NCBI RefSeq assembly: GCF_000619805.1
Contig: NZ_JHUV01000008.1
Span: 62,001-126,000 of the forward strand
Origin: Sulfurihydrogenibium subterraneum DSM 15120
GTDB lineage: Bacteria; Aquificota; Aquificia; Aquificales; Hydrogenothermaceae
Direction: 5' to 3'
Length of the DNA stretch: 64,000 bases
The number at the start of each line of letters is the position of its first letter. Position 1 is the stretch's first letter. This document shows positions 41,711 to 51,229 of this stretch, in pieces. The notes beneath the pieces are model-generated. The model did not search any database. It saw only the letters and a program-made list of their open reading frames with translations, and was not told the origin of the DNA. Position numbers and translations under genes: made by a program.

Positions 41711-41783
41711 GGTCGGTTAGCTCAGTTGGCAGAGCACCTGCTCGACACGCAGGGGGTCAGAGGTTCAAGTCCTCTACCGACCA
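41711..41783 (+). tRNA. tRNA-Val (anticodon GAC)
   Basis: 73 bases. Acceptor GGTCGGT/ACCGACC, discriminator A, D arm GCTCAGTTGGCAGAGC, anticodon arm CCTGC-TCGACAC-GCAGG, T arm AGAGGTTCAAGTCCTCT. CCA not encoded. Complements the TAC isoacceptor at 37.5 kb. Confidence 0.97.
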
Positions 41784-41805
41784 TTTCACTTGTCAAAAAA
41801 TAATT

Positions 41806-41834
41806 TTGTCATTATATCTATATTAGAATAAAAT
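41806..41834 (+). promoter_or_regulatory. Promoter of the zinc-ribbon gene
   Basis: TTGTCA (41806-41811), 17-base spacer, TAAAAT (41829-41834). An overlapping alternative is TTGTCA (41790-41795), 17 bases, TATATC (41813-41818). Confidence 0.5.
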
Positions 41835-41853
41835 TTAGAGGAGGGTTTATGTC

Positions 41854-42237
41854 ATGGAAAGAGTAATTGTAATTCGTGAAAAATCAAAAATTTTACTTTT
41901 AAATCCATTAACAAATGAAATTAAAGGTCAGTTTAACACTGTTTCAGAAGCTGTTAAATATGCGATTTTAAATAACTTTGAACTTCCAGAGCAAGCTTTT
42001 GACGGTTCATTTATTAAAGAAAATGTAAATTTCATTTATTTTAATGGAAAAGACTTTGAATATGCAAATGGAGATTTGCTTACTGATGCAAAAAGATGTT
42101 TACAGTGTGGATGGATTGCAAGAAGTAGCGAAATCATTGATGAACTTGGTAATTCTCATGAATGTTATAAATGTTTAAGATGTGGATTTATAGAAATGTG
42201 TACTCCTATCCCTGAGGAAATGGCTGAAGGAGAATAA
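41854..42237 (+). CDS. Hypothetical protein with C-terminal zinc-ribbon-like cysteines
   Basis: 127 residues. GAGGAGG at 41838-41844 fixes the start. The N-terminal ~75 residues are beta/alpha with no recognised family; the C-terminus has CLQCG, CYKC and CLRCG plus a later Cys, spaced like a zinc ribbon or rubredoxin-type knuckle pair. No signal peptide or membrane helix, so cytoplasmic. Stands alone between the tRNA cluster and the convergent ycbK gene. RNA, DNA or protein binding are all possible; no function assigned. Confidence 0.65.
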   Translation: MERVIVIREKSKILLLNPLTNEIKGQFNTVSEAVKYAILNNFELPEQAFDGSFIKENVNFIYFNGKDFEYANGDLLTDAKRCLQCGWIARSSEIIDELGNSHECYKCLRCGFIEMCTPIPEEMAEGE

Positions 42238-42786
42238 CTACCAGTATCTTATCCTGCCTGTGTCTATATGAACAAATCCAGAGGATGGGTAATATCCCAC
42301 TCCTCCTGCTTTTAAAGATTTTGCTGCATCTCTAAGGGTAGAAAGTGGAATTCCTTCTATATTAATATCTATAGCTCTTCCTTCTAAATGTAAGCTATGT
42401 TTTGCCACACCAGAACTTTTTTCTCTTAAAAGGTTGTTAGTTTTTGGAGATCTATATCCTGAAATTATATTTATTGGTTTGTTTTCTACTTCCAAAACTT
42501 TTCTTAATACATATATAGTATCTAAAAGTTTTACATCAATAGGTTTAATCTCATTAACTCTAAAATCTCTTAAAATATAAAAAATTTTTTTTAAAGATTC
42601 TTCGTTATAATTTCCCCTGAAGCAATAAACTTCTTTTAAATACTCTCCAGTATGAATATTATAAAAATATAATAATCTTTCTTCATCATAGATACTATTA
42701 ATCACTCTGGCTAAAGAACTTTTTGGGAAAAAAGAAAATACTCCAAAACAACCCATATACTTAAAAAAATCTCTTCTATTCATCAT
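42238..42786 (-). CDS. ycbK: Tat-exported murein endopeptidase-like protein (YcbK/MepK, M15 family)
   Basis: 182 residues. The N-terminus has a twin-arginine motif, NRRDFFKYMG (R4, R5), then a hydrophobic stretch. The M15/DUF882 zinc site is complete: SGYRSPKTN, H133 and D140 in HSLHLEGRAIDI, and H173 in FVHIDTG. E. coli YcbK (MepK) is a Tat substrate that cleaves 3-3 crosslinks made by L,D-transpeptidases. The gene overlaps ycbB by 11 bases, the same gene order as in E. coli, and tatA lies just upstream. Confidence 0.88.
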   Translation of the reverse strand: MMNRRDFFKYMGCFGVFSFFPKSSLARVINSIYDEERLLYFYNIHTGEYLKEVYCFRGNYNEESLKKIFYILRDFRVNEIKPIDVKLLDTIYVLRKVLEVENKPINIISGYRSPKTNNLLREKSSGVAKHSLHLEGRAIDINIEGIPLSTLRDAAKSLKAGGVGYYPSSGFVHIDTGRIRYW

Positions 42787-44287
42787 CCTTCTTTAACTTT
42801 TCAAGAATTTTTTTATCAAATCTATATATGTCTTCATAGAAAAAAATTTTATCATTTTTAACCTCAGTAGTAAAGTAAAAGATGTAAATAATAACATCCT
42901 TATTTATTTTTAATTGCATCGTTTTACCAGAATTAATGATATCTAAAATATTTTTTTCTTCTTCATTTAAAAGGTAGGAAGCTAAAAGTAATGCATTTTC
43001 CAACCTAATACATCCAGAACTAAAAGCACGTTTTACCTTTAAGAACAAATCTTTATAGGGTGTATCATGTAGATATACACCAAATGGATTTTTAAAAAAT
43101 ATTTTTATTCTTCCAAGAGAGTTTTTATCACCTGGAAGCTGAACTAGGTTAAAAGGGAAAAAGTATTCATTATAAAGATACCAGTTTATCTTTTTGTAAT
43201 CTATATACTTCCCTTCATACAATACTTTGAAATTGTATTCTTCAAGATAGTTTGGATTTTTTTTAATTTTTGGAAGCAGGTCTTTTACCGCTATCTTTTT
43301 AGGAACATACCAAAAAGGATTTAATATAACTTCAGTTACCTTCCCAAAATATATTGGAGTTGGTCTAAAATCTTCAATATAATTTTTCCCGACAATCACT
43401 TTCATTTCTAAAATTTTTTTATTATTCTGATAATACTTAAGATAAAAAGATGGAATGTTTATTTCTATCCTTTCTGGAGCTAAGGTTTCTGGTAGCCATC
43501 TATACTTTTCAAGATTGACTTTTATAATTTCTATTCTTTCCTGGACAGATCTATTTAGTTCATATCTTGTTTTAGGACCAACTACTCCATCAGGATCTAA
43601 CAGATGTCTTTCCTGAAAAGATTTAACGGCTTCTAACACTTCTTCATCAAAAAGGTCTGATTCTAAATTTTTCTGGTTTTTATAATCTCCATACACAAAA
43701 AGAATCTTTTTCAAATTCTTTACTTCTTGACGTTTTGAGTTAAGATGAAGTTTGCTTCTTATTTTAGGTAACTCATTTTTAATAAGGTAATACTCTCTTA
43801 AAATTTTTTTTAATTCTTTATACTGCTGAAATTTAGGTTCGCAAACCTCTTCGATTTTAGCGATATCAGATGTTTTTAAGATTTTTACAATATCATTGTA
43901 AGGAAAATCTTTTTTAACAACGGTATTCCATGTGTTAAAAATTTCTCTTGGATTTACATTACCGTAATATAAATCTTTACAGTATTTAATTAGTGTTTTT
44001 GTAAGGATTATATCATCTAGCTTTTTATCAGACTTTAGATTCACATTATAATCATCGGGATTTAAGCCGTTAAGATAGCTTGCTTGTAAAAGAGCAAGGA
44101 AGTTTTCTACTTTTTCGCTCTCTTCCCAAAAAGGTTTATTCTCGTTGAGTTGATACAAAATTTCAACATCTTTATCTATTAAGCCAGAAAAAGAATTTTT
44201 ACTTTCAGCTTTTAAGGAAAAAGCTATTGAAAATAAAAAAAATAAAACTGATGACAGCTTAAACAAATTTTTAAATCTTTTCTTCAA
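42776..44287 (-). CDS. ycbB: L,D-transpeptidase (YcbB/LdtD-like)
   Basis: 503 residues. N-terminal signal/anchor (MKKRFKNLFKLSSVLFFLFS), a scaffold domain, a peptidoglycan-binding domain (LEAVKSFQERHLLDPDGVVG PKT, around 215-240) and a YkuD catalytic domain with GVYLHDTPYK and the nucleophile in SSGCIRLENA (C426). Forms 3-3 crosslinks between DAP residues in the periplasm. Its start overlaps the tatA end by 17 bases. Confidence 0.9.
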   Translation of the reverse strand: MKKRFKNLFKLSSVLFFLFSIAFSLKAESKNSFSGLIDKDVEILYQLNENKPFWEESEKVENFLALLQASYLNGLNPDDYNVNLKSDKKLDDIILTKTLIKYCKDLYYGNVNPREIFNTWNTVVKKDFPYNDIVKILKTSDIAKIEEVCEPKFQQYKELKKILREYYLIKNELPKIRSKLHLNSKRQEVKNLKKILFVYGDYKNQKNLESDLFDEEVLEAVKSFQERHLLDPDGVVGPKTRYELNRSVQERIEIIKVNLEKYRWLPETLAPERIEINIPSFYLKYYQNNKKILEMKVIVGKNYIEDFRPTPIYFGKVTEVILNPFWYVPKKIAVKDLLPKIKKNPNYLEEYNFKVLYEGKYIDYKKINWYLYNEYFFPFNLVQLPGDKNSLGRIKIFFKNPFGVYLHDTPYKDLFLKVKRAFSSGCIRLENALLLASYLLNEEEKNILDIINSGKTMQLKINKDVIIYIFYFTTEVKNDKIFFYEDIYRFDKKILEKLKKDDE

Positions 44288-44498
44288 CTTTTTCCTTTTT
44301 TACTACCTCTGCTTCTATTTCTTTTGGCTTAACTACTTTTTCTTCTTCTTTCTTTTCTTCACCTGAAAAAGCTTGTTTGAAACTTCTTATACCTTCCCCT
44401 AAACCTCTACCTATCTCGGGAAGTTTTTTTGCTCCAAAGAGCAAAACAAGTATTCCAAATATAATAAGTAACTCTGGTAATCCTATTGAACCCATCAT
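44271..44498 (-). CDS. tatA: Twin-arginine translocase subunit TatA/E
   Basis: 75 residues: N-terminal helix (LPELLIIFGILVLLFGAKKLPEIGRGLGEGIRSF, hallmark FGAKKLPE) followed by an amphipathic helix and a charged Lys/Glu tail. TatA forms the Tat pore. No tatC is in the window. Its operon encodes a twin-arginine substrate (YcbK), and the hydrogenase small subunit at 62 kb is another likely client. Confidence 0.93.
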   Translation of the reverse strand: MMGSIGLPELLIIFGILVLLFGAKKLPEIGRGLGEGIRSFKQAFSGEEKKEEEKVVKPKEIEAEVVKKEKVEEKI

Positions 44499-44509
44499 AA
44501 ACCTCCTAA

Positions 44510-44977
44510 TTAAATTTTTTTAAGCTTTTTAATCTCTTCTAATACTTCATCAATAGATTCTTCTATTCTTTCTGGTTTCCAAATTTTCACAATATAGCCT
44601 TTTTCGTTAACAAGTATTCCTGTCCTTACTATCTTTTCCTTCTCTATTCCATTTACATTAACCTTTTCATACGCACCTAATCCTTTTATAACAGTTAAAG
44701 TTGGATCTGATAAAAGCTCAAATGTTATGTTGTGATCTGATTTAAATTTTCTATGAACTTCAACAGGGTCTTCACTTATCCCAACAACAATTACTCCTAA
44801 AGATGAGATTTTTTCCAAGTTTTCCTTAAATGGGCATTCAGATCTGTTACATCTAAATTTTTCATCTGTTGGATATATGTATATGAAAATAGGTTTGCCA
44901 TTCCCTAAAAGTTGATTTAAAGAAACTTTTTTGTCTTCTGCATTAAGTAGCTCAAAATTTTGGATTATTTCTGCCAT
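44510..44977 (-). CDS. bcp: Peroxiredoxin, Bcp/AhpC-TSA family
   Basis: 155 residues, thioredoxin fold. The active-site region is IYIYPTDEKFRCNRSECPF, giving C43 and C48, the peroxidatic/resolving pair spaced five apart as in BCP-type peroxiredoxins (usual motif GCTxExCxF). Reduces peroxides with thioredoxin. First gene of the bcp-tatA-ycbB-ycbK unit; divergent from leuA. Confidence 0.82.
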   Translation of the reverse strand: MAEIIQNFELLNAEDKKVSLNQLLGNGKPIFIYIYPTDEKFRCNRSECPFKENLEKISSLGVIVVGISEDPVEVHRKFKSDHNITFELLSDPTLTVIKGLGAYEKVNVNGIEKEKIVRTGILVNEKGYIVKIWKPERIEESIDEVLEEIKKLKKI

Positions 44978-45114
44978 GTTTATTCTCCTTTAATTTCTAT
45001 CTGTTAATTAAAAATTTTAACACAAAGCAAAAAAAAAGCAAATTTCTTGATAAATGTTTTTATGGTATCATATTTTTCTTATTGAGAATTGTTTTTAAAT
45101 TATTGGAGGATACT

Positions 45115-46665
45115 ATGGAGAAGTTGATTATATTTGATACAACTTTAAGAGATGGAGAGCAAGCTCCCGGATTTTCTATGACAGTTGAAGAAAAAGTAAA
45201 AATGGCTTTACAACTTGAAAAGTTAGGAGTAGATGTTATTGAGGCAGGATTTGCTGCAGCTTCAGAAGGAGATTTTGAAGCTGTAAAAAGAGTAGCAGAA
45301 GAGATAAAAAATGCTAAAGTTTGTTCGTTGGCACGAGCATTACAGTCTGATATAGATAAAGCAGGAGAAGCACTTACACCAGCTGAAAATAGAAGAATAC
45401 ATACATTTATAGCAACATCTCCAATCCATATGCAGTATAAATTAAAAATGTCACCAGATGAAGTTGTAGAGAGGGCTATTGCAGCTGTAAAGTACGCTTT
45501 AAAATACACAGACGACGTTGAGTTTTCAGCAGAGGACGCTTTTAGGTCGGAAAGAGAGTTTTTATACAGAGTTTTTGAAGCTGTTATAAAAGCTGGAGCT
45601 AAAACTATAAACGTTCCAGATACTGTAGGTTATGCCATTCCAGAAGAGTTTGGACAGCTTATAGCAGATATAAAAAACAACGTTCCAAATATAGACAAAG
45701 CTGTTATAAGTGTTCACTGTCATAACGACCTTGGTTTAGCAGTGGCAAACTCTCTATCAGCTGTAAAAAACGGAGCAAGGCAGGTTCACGCTACAGTTAA
45801 CGGTATTGGAGAAAGAGCAGGAAATGCAGCTGTAGAAGAAGTAGTAATGGCTATAAAAGTCAGACACGACTACTTTAAAGGTATTTACACAACTGTAAAC
45901 ACAAAAGAGATATATAAGACAAGCAGATTACTTTGTAGAATCACTGGAAGTTTTGTCCAGCCAAACAAGGCAATCGTAGGAGATAACGCCTTTGCCCATG
46001 AAGCTGGTATACACCAACACGGAATATTGGCGCATAGAGAAACTTACGAAATAATGAGAGCTGAAGATGTTGGAGTTCCTAAATCAAAAATAGTATTGGG
46101 AAAACACTCAGGAAGACACGCATTTAAAACAAGACTTCAGGAGTTGGGATACACCAATCTAACAGATGCAGAGATAGACTCACTATTTATAAAGTTTAAA
46201 AAACTTGCAGACAAGAAAAAAGAAGTTTTTGATGAAGATATAGAAGCATTGATATTAGAAGAGTTTTCTTTCTTTGAAAATAAAGTAAAAGTAAACTACT
46301 TCCACGTCGTAAGTGGAGATAACGTTATACCTTCAGCAACAGTGAAAATAGAAAAAGACGGAGAAGAAATTGTATCCACAGCTTCAGGCGATGGACCGAT
46401 AGATAGCGTAATTAATGCAGTAGAGAAAGCCTTGGATATAAAAGGAAAGCTCTTAGATTACACTATAAGATCTTTATCTTCAGGTAAAGATGCTATGGGA
46501 GAAGTTAGAGTATTGGTTAGATTTGATGATACAGATTATGTTGCCTCTGGAAAAGGAACATCAACAGACATTATAGAAGCAAGTTTAAAAGCTTACGTTG
46601 ATGCTTACAATAAATACACTGCAAGAAAGGCATTTTTACAAAAAAGGATATCAGAAGGAGTGTAA
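45115..46665 (+). CDS. leuA: 2-isopropylmalate synthase
   Basis: 516 residues from the ATG at 45115 (GGAGG upstream); an upstream frame extension lacks support. HMGL-like TIM barrel with FDTTLRDGEQAPGFSM, SVHCHNDLGLAVANS, the GxGERAGN motif NGIGERAGNAAVEE, and a C-terminal LeuA dimer/regulatory domain, so leucine feedback is expected. Condenses acetyl-CoA and 2-oxoisovalerate. Its stop is immediately followed by the M23 peptidase start. Confidence 0.95.
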   Translation: MEKLIIFDTTLRDGEQAPGFSMTVEEKVKMALQLEKLGVDVIEAGFAAASEGDFEAVKRVAEEIKNAKVCSLARALQSDIDKAGEALTPAENRRIHTFIATSPIHMQYKLKMSPDEVVERAIAAVKYALKYTDDVEFSAEDAFRSEREFLYRVFEAVIKAGAKTINVPDTVGYAIPEEFGQLIADIKNNVPNIDKAVISVHCHNDLGLAVANSLSAVKNGARQVHATVNGIGERAGNAAVEEVVMAIKVRHDYFKGIYTTVNTKEIYKTSRLLCRITGSFVQPNKAIVGDNAFAHEAGIHQHGILAHRETYEIMRAEDVGVPKSKIVLGKHSGRHAFKTRLQELGYTNLTDAEIDSLFIKFKKLADKKKEVFDEDIEALILEEFSFFENKVKVNYFHVVSGDNVIPSATVKIEKDGEEIVSTASGDGPIDSVINAVEKALDIKGKLLDYTIRSLSSGKDAMGEVRVLVRFDDTDYVASGKGTSTDIIEASLKAYVDAYNKYTARKAFLQKRISEGV

Positions 46666-47961
46666 ATGAGAAAGCTATTTGTACTCTTATTTTTTATTTT
46701 AATTTTCGGTTTAGCTTATTTTAGCGGAATTCTAAACTTTTCAAAACCAATAGTAGAGTACAAAGGTTTAAACTCTTTAGGTAGTGAAGGTATTATTGAT
46801 GTTAATGTAAAAGATGAAAAACCGGGTCTAAACAGCGTAGAGGTGTTTTTAAAACAAGGAAATCAAATTGTAAAAATATACAGCACTAATTTAGACGGTA
46901 AAAAAGAGGAAGAGATAAAAATTAAAGTAAATCCAAAAAGTTATGGATTTTTAGAAGGTAAAGGAAGCATAATAGTAGAAGCAACAGATAAATCCTTACT
47001 TAAAAACAAAGCTATATTAGAAAAAGAAATTAACTTTGATTTTACGCCACCTACCATCTCAATAGTAAATTACACTCAAAATATGATAAATGGTGGAACT
47101 GGATTTGTATTTTTCCAATCTAATGAAGAACTAAAAGATGCAAATGTTAATGTAGGTGAGGTTAACTTTAAATGTTTAAAGATAAATCAGACTTATATCT
47201 GTCCTTTTAGCATTCCATACTACTTTGATAGTGTAAAACCTATAATCTTGAACGTATCTGATTATGCAGGAAATGATATAAAGCAAGGTTTAGGAATAAA
47301 TATAAAATGGATAACTTATGCAAAATCTATTTTAGATATAGATGATAACTTTATAGAAAATAAAGTAAAACCATTGTCAGATAAAAACTTTAACAATCCA
47401 GTTGACCTTTTTAGGTATGTAAACGTAGAAATTAGAAAAAGAAACGAAGATTTAATACACAAAAAATCATCAGAATGTAAAAACTTAAAACCTATGTTTG
47501 AAGGAGAATTTATATATTTGGAAAACTCAGCCAAACTGGGTGGTTTTGCAGACTATAGAAAATACAGGTATAACGGTCAAATAATAGAAGGAGCAGACGC
47601 ATATCACAAAGGATTTGATTTTGCTTCTGTAAAAAATGCCAATGTTAAAGCTTCTAACAATGGAGAAGTTGTTTTTGCAGGATTTTTAGGCATATACGGA
47701 AACAGTGTAATAATAGACCATGGTTTATGTGTCTATACTCTTTACTCTCACTTAAGCCAGATTAATGTTAAAGAAGGACAAAAAGTAGTCAAGGGACAAC
47801 TTATCGGAAAAACAGGAGCTACTGGTTTAGCCGTGGGAGACCACTTACACTATGGTGTTTTAGTAAACGGTATAGAAGTAAACCCTGTAGAATGGTTTGA
47901 TATAAAATGGCTAAACACAAGATTCTACGATACATACAAAACAATAGGAGGTGAAAAGTAG
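46666..47961 (+). CDS. M23-family (LytM) peptidoglycan endopeptidase-like protein
   Basis: 431 residues. N-terminal helix (5-22), a long beta-rich region with Ig-like features, and a C-terminal M23 domain: YHKGFDFAS (HxxxD), GNSVIIDHGLCVYTLYSHLS, and GDHLHYG (HxH). All zinc ligands appear present, so it is likely active on the cell wall rather than a degenerate activator. Lies between leuA and the transaldolase gene without gaps. Confidence 0.88.
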   Translation: MRKLFVLLFFILIFGLAYFSGILNFSKPIVEYKGLNSLGSEGIIDVNVKDEKPGLNSVEVFLKQGNQIVKIYSTNLDGKKEEEIKIKVNPKSYGFLEGKGSIIVEATDKSLLKNKAILEKEINFDFTPPTISIVNYTQNMINGGTGFVFFQSNEELKDANVNVGEVNFKCLKINQTYICPFSIPYYFDSVKPIILNVSDYAGNDIKQGLGINIKWITYAKSILDIDDNFIENKVKPLSDKNFNNPVDLFRYVNVEIRKRNEDLIHKKSSECKNLKPMFEGEFIYLENSAKLGGFADYRKYRYNGQIIEGADAYHKGFDFASVKNANVKASNNGEVVFAGFLGIYGNSVIIDHGLCVYTLYSHLSQINVKEGQKVVKGQLIGKTGATGLAVGDHLHYGVLVNGIEVNPVEWFDIKWLNTRFYDTYKTIGGEK

Positions 47962-48618
47962 ATGAAGTTTTTCATTGACACAGCAGATATAGAAGAGATA
48001 AGAAAAGCCAACAGTTTAGGATTTTTAGACGGAGTTACCACAAACCCTACATTGATAGCAAAAACAAAAAGACCATTTATGGAAGTTGTTAAAGAAATTC
48101 TAAGTGAAATTCCTGATAAACCTGTGAGCCTTGAAGTTGCAAGCACAGACTTTCAAGGAATGGTAAGAGAAGGTGAAAAATTAGCAGAACTTGGAAAAAA
48201 CGTAGTAATAAAAATACCAATGACTGTAGAAGGATTAAAAGCTGTAAAATATTTTGAAAGCAAAGGAATAAAAACAAATGTAACACTTGTTTTTTCACCT
48301 GCACAAGCACTGCTTGCTATGAAGTTAGGAGCTTCTTACATATCACCTTTTGTAGGTCGTTTAGACGATATAAGCCATACAGGAATGGATTTAATAAGGC
48401 AGATAAAGACAATAAAAGAAAACTACTGTTTTAAATCAGAAATAATCGTAGCATCTGTGAGAAATCCGATACATGTTCTTGAATCTGCAATAATAGGAGC
48501 AGATATAGCAACAATACCTTACAATGTAATATCTCAACTTGCAAAACATCCATTAACAGATATAGGATTAGAAAGATTTTTAAAAGACTGGGAAAGTGTA
48601 CCAGAAAAACCTTTTTAA
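47962..48618 (+). CDS. tal: Transaldolase (TalC/MipB type)
   Basis: 218 residues, the short class of transaldolase/fructose-6-phosphate aldolase. [28 protein letters not shown], the Schiff-base Lys in VVIKIPMT and [22 protein letters not shown]. Pentose phosphate pathway. Starts directly after the M23 stop. Confidence 0.93.
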   Translation: MKFFIDTADIEEIRKANSLGFLDGVTTNPTLIAKTKRPFMEVVKEILSEIPDKPVSLEVASTDFQGMVREGEKLAELGKNVVIKIPMTVEGLKAVKYFESKGIKTNVTLVFSPAQALLAMKLGASYISPFVGRLDDISHTGMDLIRQIKTIKENYCFKSEIIVASVRNPIHVLESAIIGADIATIPYNVISQLAKHPLTDIGLERFLKDWESVPEKPF

Positions 48619-48620
48619 AG

Positions 48621-48908
48621 ATGAAGTACCGAAAAAAAGGTATAAAAAGAGAGCATTCAATAATAGAAGATTTTGAGAAAGACCTACAGACCCTCGTCGA
48701 AGAGGGTCTTATAAAATCAGCAATTCCTGGTAGAATATACACAAGTCCGAAAGCACAAAGCGGTAGAAAGGTAATAACTTACCAGTATGATACAGAATCG
48801 GGAGCAAAACTACTAATAAAAAAAGGTTCAACTGTTCAAGAAGTGTTTGTTATTACAGATAAAAGAGAAGAGTTAAAAGAGTATGTAAAAACTAAATATA
48901 TTATATAA
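48621..48908 (+). CDS. Small hypothetical protein, DUF2103-like
   Basis: 95 residues, basic. The opening KYRKKGIKREHSIIEDFEKD and the SAIPGRIYT segment resemble DUF2103, described as putative metal-binding proteins, though only a few residues support this. Two bases after transaldolase, last gene of the leuA-M23-tal unit. Function unknown. Confidence 0.55.
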   Translation: MKYRKKGIKREHSIIEDFEKDLQTLVEEGLIKSAIPGRIYTSPKAQSGRKVITYQYDTESGAKLLIKKGSTVQEVFVITDKREELKEYVKTKYII

Positions 48909-49013
48909 GTTATTAAAATTCAAGTATTTTTTTCTTAAATTTATCCTATTAATTCTACCACAAAATTTTTTATTGTCAAAAATTTTTTTCTATTATCTAT
49001 TAAAAATTTTTAA

Positions 49014-49019
49014 TATAAT
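49014..49019 (+). promoter_or_regulatory. Likely -10 element of dnaA
   Basis: TATAAT 32 bases before the dnaA ATG, at the end of a 142-base AT-rich gap (48909-49050). A -35 match is not convincing. No clear cluster of DnaA boxes is seen in the gap. Confidence 0.4.
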
Positions 49020-49050
49020 GAAAACCCCAAAATAAAATAAAAGGGTTAAA

Positions 49051-50391
49051 ATGGAAAGCAAGGAAATTTTCACAAACAAAATATGGGTTAATGTCCTTGC
49101 TGATTTGAAGGAAAAAGTGGATGAAAACACATATTCCTTACTTTCTGGATTAGATAATGTAGAAATCAAAAACAACAGTTTATATATATATACACCAGAT
49201 AATGTATATAAAACATGGATTTTAGCAGATTTGTTAGAAGATATAACTTCATCTGCTAAAAAAGTGATAGGACAAGATGTTAATATCAAAGTTATTTCAT
49301 TAAAAGAGATAAAAAACCAAAAAAAAGAGGAAGAAAAAAAACAAGAAGACAAAAACTTTTACGGATATCTAACTTTAAATCCAAAGTTAACTTTTAAAAA
49401 CTTGGTCATAGGAAATAACAATAAGGTTGCATACCAATCATGTATAGCAGTGGCAGAAAATCCCGGAAAAATATTTAATCCACTTTTTATTTATGGAGAT
49501 GTTGGTCTTGGAAAAACTCATATGTTACATGCTACTGCATACCATTTACTAAAAAGAAATCAAAATGCAAAAATAATATATACAACAGCAGACACGTTCG
49601 CATCTGAGATGTTTTCTTATATCCAAAAAGGAATGATTTTAGAGTTTAGAAAGAGATACAAAGATGTTGATTTACTACTGATGGATGATATTCAATTTCT
49701 TGTTGGTAAAGAGAGAACTCAAATTGAGTTTTATCACATATTTAACATTCTTTATACTACAGGAAAACAGATTATACTATCATCAGATCAGCCACCAAAT
49801 AGTCTTAGAGGTATAGAAAAAAGATTAATAAGTAGATTTAATAGCGGCTTAATCGTGGAAATAACAAAGCCAGACTTAGAAACAAAAATCAGTATAATAA
49901 ATAAAAAGGCAAGTGAATACAACATAGCAATACCCCGAGAAGTTGCAATCTTTTTATCAAAAATAGTAAACTCAAGTGTTAGAGAACTTGAAGGAGCTGT
50001 TAAAAGATTAAAGGCATACTGTGAGATAATGGGAAGACCATTAAACCTTGAAACAGCAAAAACAGTTTTAAAAGATATTGTAGAGCTGAAAGAAATTAAA
50101 CCTATTTCTGTAGAAACTATTATAGATGAAGTTTGCAATTACTTCAAAATTGATAAAAAAGATTTACTTAGTGATAAGAAAAATAAAAACTTGGTCATTG
50201 CAAGGCAAATAGCTATGTATTTATCAAAGACCCTTACAGAAGAGTCATTGTCCTCACTATCTACATACTTTAAAAAGAAAAATCACTCGACTATTATAAG
50301 TGCTTGCAATAAAGTAGAAGATTTAATTGATAAAGATAGAAAATTTAAGTTGATAGTAGACTTTCTAAAAGATAAACTTATTGCATCATAA
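49051..50391 (+). CDS. dnaA: Chromosomal replication initiator DnaA
   Basis: 446 residues with all four domains: N-terminal domain I (IWVNVLADLKEKVDENTY), a short lysine/glutamate-rich linker, the AAA+ domain with Walker A GDVGLGKTH and Walker B LLMDDIQFL, and the DNA-binding domain IV with the signature KKKNHSTIISACNKV (usually GGRDHSTV). dnaN is not adjacent, and neighbours are metabolic genes, as happens in deep-branching phyla. 3' end overlaps a convergent gene by 14 bases. Confidence 0.96.
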   Translation: MESKEIFTNKIWVNVLADLKEKVDENTYSLLSGLDNVEIKNNSLYIYTPDNVYKTWILADLLEDITSSAKKVIGQDVNIKVISLKEIKNQKKEEEKKQEDKNFYGYLTLNPKLTFKNLVIGNNNKVAYQSCIAVAENPGKIFNPLFIYGDVGLGKTHMLHATAYHLLKRNQNAKIIYTTADTFASEMFSYIQKGMILEFRKRYKDVDLLLMDDIQFLVGKERTQIEFYHIFNILYTTGKQIILSSDQPPNSLRGIEKRLISRFNSGLIVEITKPDLETKISIINKKASEYNIAIPREVAIFLSKIVNSSVRELEGAVKRLKAYCEIMGRPLNLETAKTVLKDIVELKEIKPISVETIIDEVCNYFKIDKKDLLSDKKNKNLVIARQIAMYLSKTLTEESLSSLSTYFKKKNHSTIISACNKVEDLIDKDRKFKLIVDFLKDKLIAS

Positions 50392-51229
50392 TAAGGTTTA
50401 GTATATCATCTTCGTCAAGAACAAATTCTTTATAGAAAATAACTAAACAAAAATTACCAAATTTTTTACTAAAAATATATTTAAAACCTAATTCTTTATT
50501 TATTTCATTATTTACATAAAGTTTATCATCACATAATTTTTCAGTAATAAAACTATAATCCAACTCACAACCATACTTAAAATAATCATTTTTTTCCAAA
50601 TCATACACTATTATACAGTCAGCGTTTAATATATCGTACAAAAACTTACCAAAAAACATAGGAGATATTTTACCTTTTTTAAAAAGGTTTAATGTTGTTG
50701 AAACTTCGTAGTATTTTTTATAAAACTCTGATTTAGATTTACATTTTAGGAAGTTTAAAAAACTCTCTTGGGCAGTAGAAATTTTTTTTGATACTAATTC
50801 ATTTAAATTTTTATTTAAATAAACGTTTTTAATAAGAAACAAATTTACACCGATAACAAAAGATACATAGAAAAAATCATAGAAGTTCGTTTGGTAAAAA
50901 TTATAAACAACAACGGGCATAGTTATTAAACTTAAGAATAAAATATGTTTTAAGTTATTTTCAGGAATCAAAAGAAGATAGTAAAATAATAAAAAATAAA
51001 TGTTTCCTGTCGCATATGAAAAGTAAGTAAGCATAACAAGATCAGAGGTATAAACGAAAAATTTTAAAAATTTATGTTGTAAAAGTGGACTGATTAAAAA
51101 AGATCCAACCGTATAAGCCAAAATTAAAAATAAAAGAGGATATTTGTAATCATAGTTAAAAAAATAGACATATCCGACTAAAGTTAATGATATTAAAAGT
51201 TTTATAATAAAGTTTAATTTATATATCAT
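50378..51229 (-). CDS. Membrane protein with sensor-like layout, no output domain
   Basis: 283 residues. Five to six hydrophobic helices occupy residues ~5-140, followed by a helical linker (KKISTAQESFLNFLK) and a ~110-residue soluble region with a GAF-like feel (FLYDILNADCIIVYDLEKND, FKYIFSKKFGNFCLVIFYKE). This resembles the input half of a histidine kinase, but no kinase, cyclase or response domain follows. Family not recognised. Starts with ATG overlapping the preceding stop (TAATG). Very AT-rich. Confidence 0.5.
   Translation of the reverse strand: MIYKLNFIIKLLISLTLVGYVYFFNYDYKYPLLFLILAYTVGSFLISPLLQHKFLKFFVYTSDLVMLTYFSYATGNIYFLLFYYLLLIPENNLKHILFLSLITMPVVVYNFYQTNFYDFFYVSFVIGVNLFLIKNVYLNKNLNELVSKKISTAQESFLNFLKCKSKSEFYKKYYEVSTTLNLFKKGKISPMFFGKFLYDILNADCIIVYDLEKNDYFKYGCELDYSFITEKLCDDKLYVNNEINKELGFKYIFSKKFGNFCLVIFYKEFVLDEDDILNLIMMQ

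Noticed and set aside
48909-49050. Replication origin upstream of dnaA
   Set aside because: The gap is AT-rich but I see no cluster of TTATCCACA-like boxes, and no dnaN or gyrB nearby; dnaA position alone is not enough.
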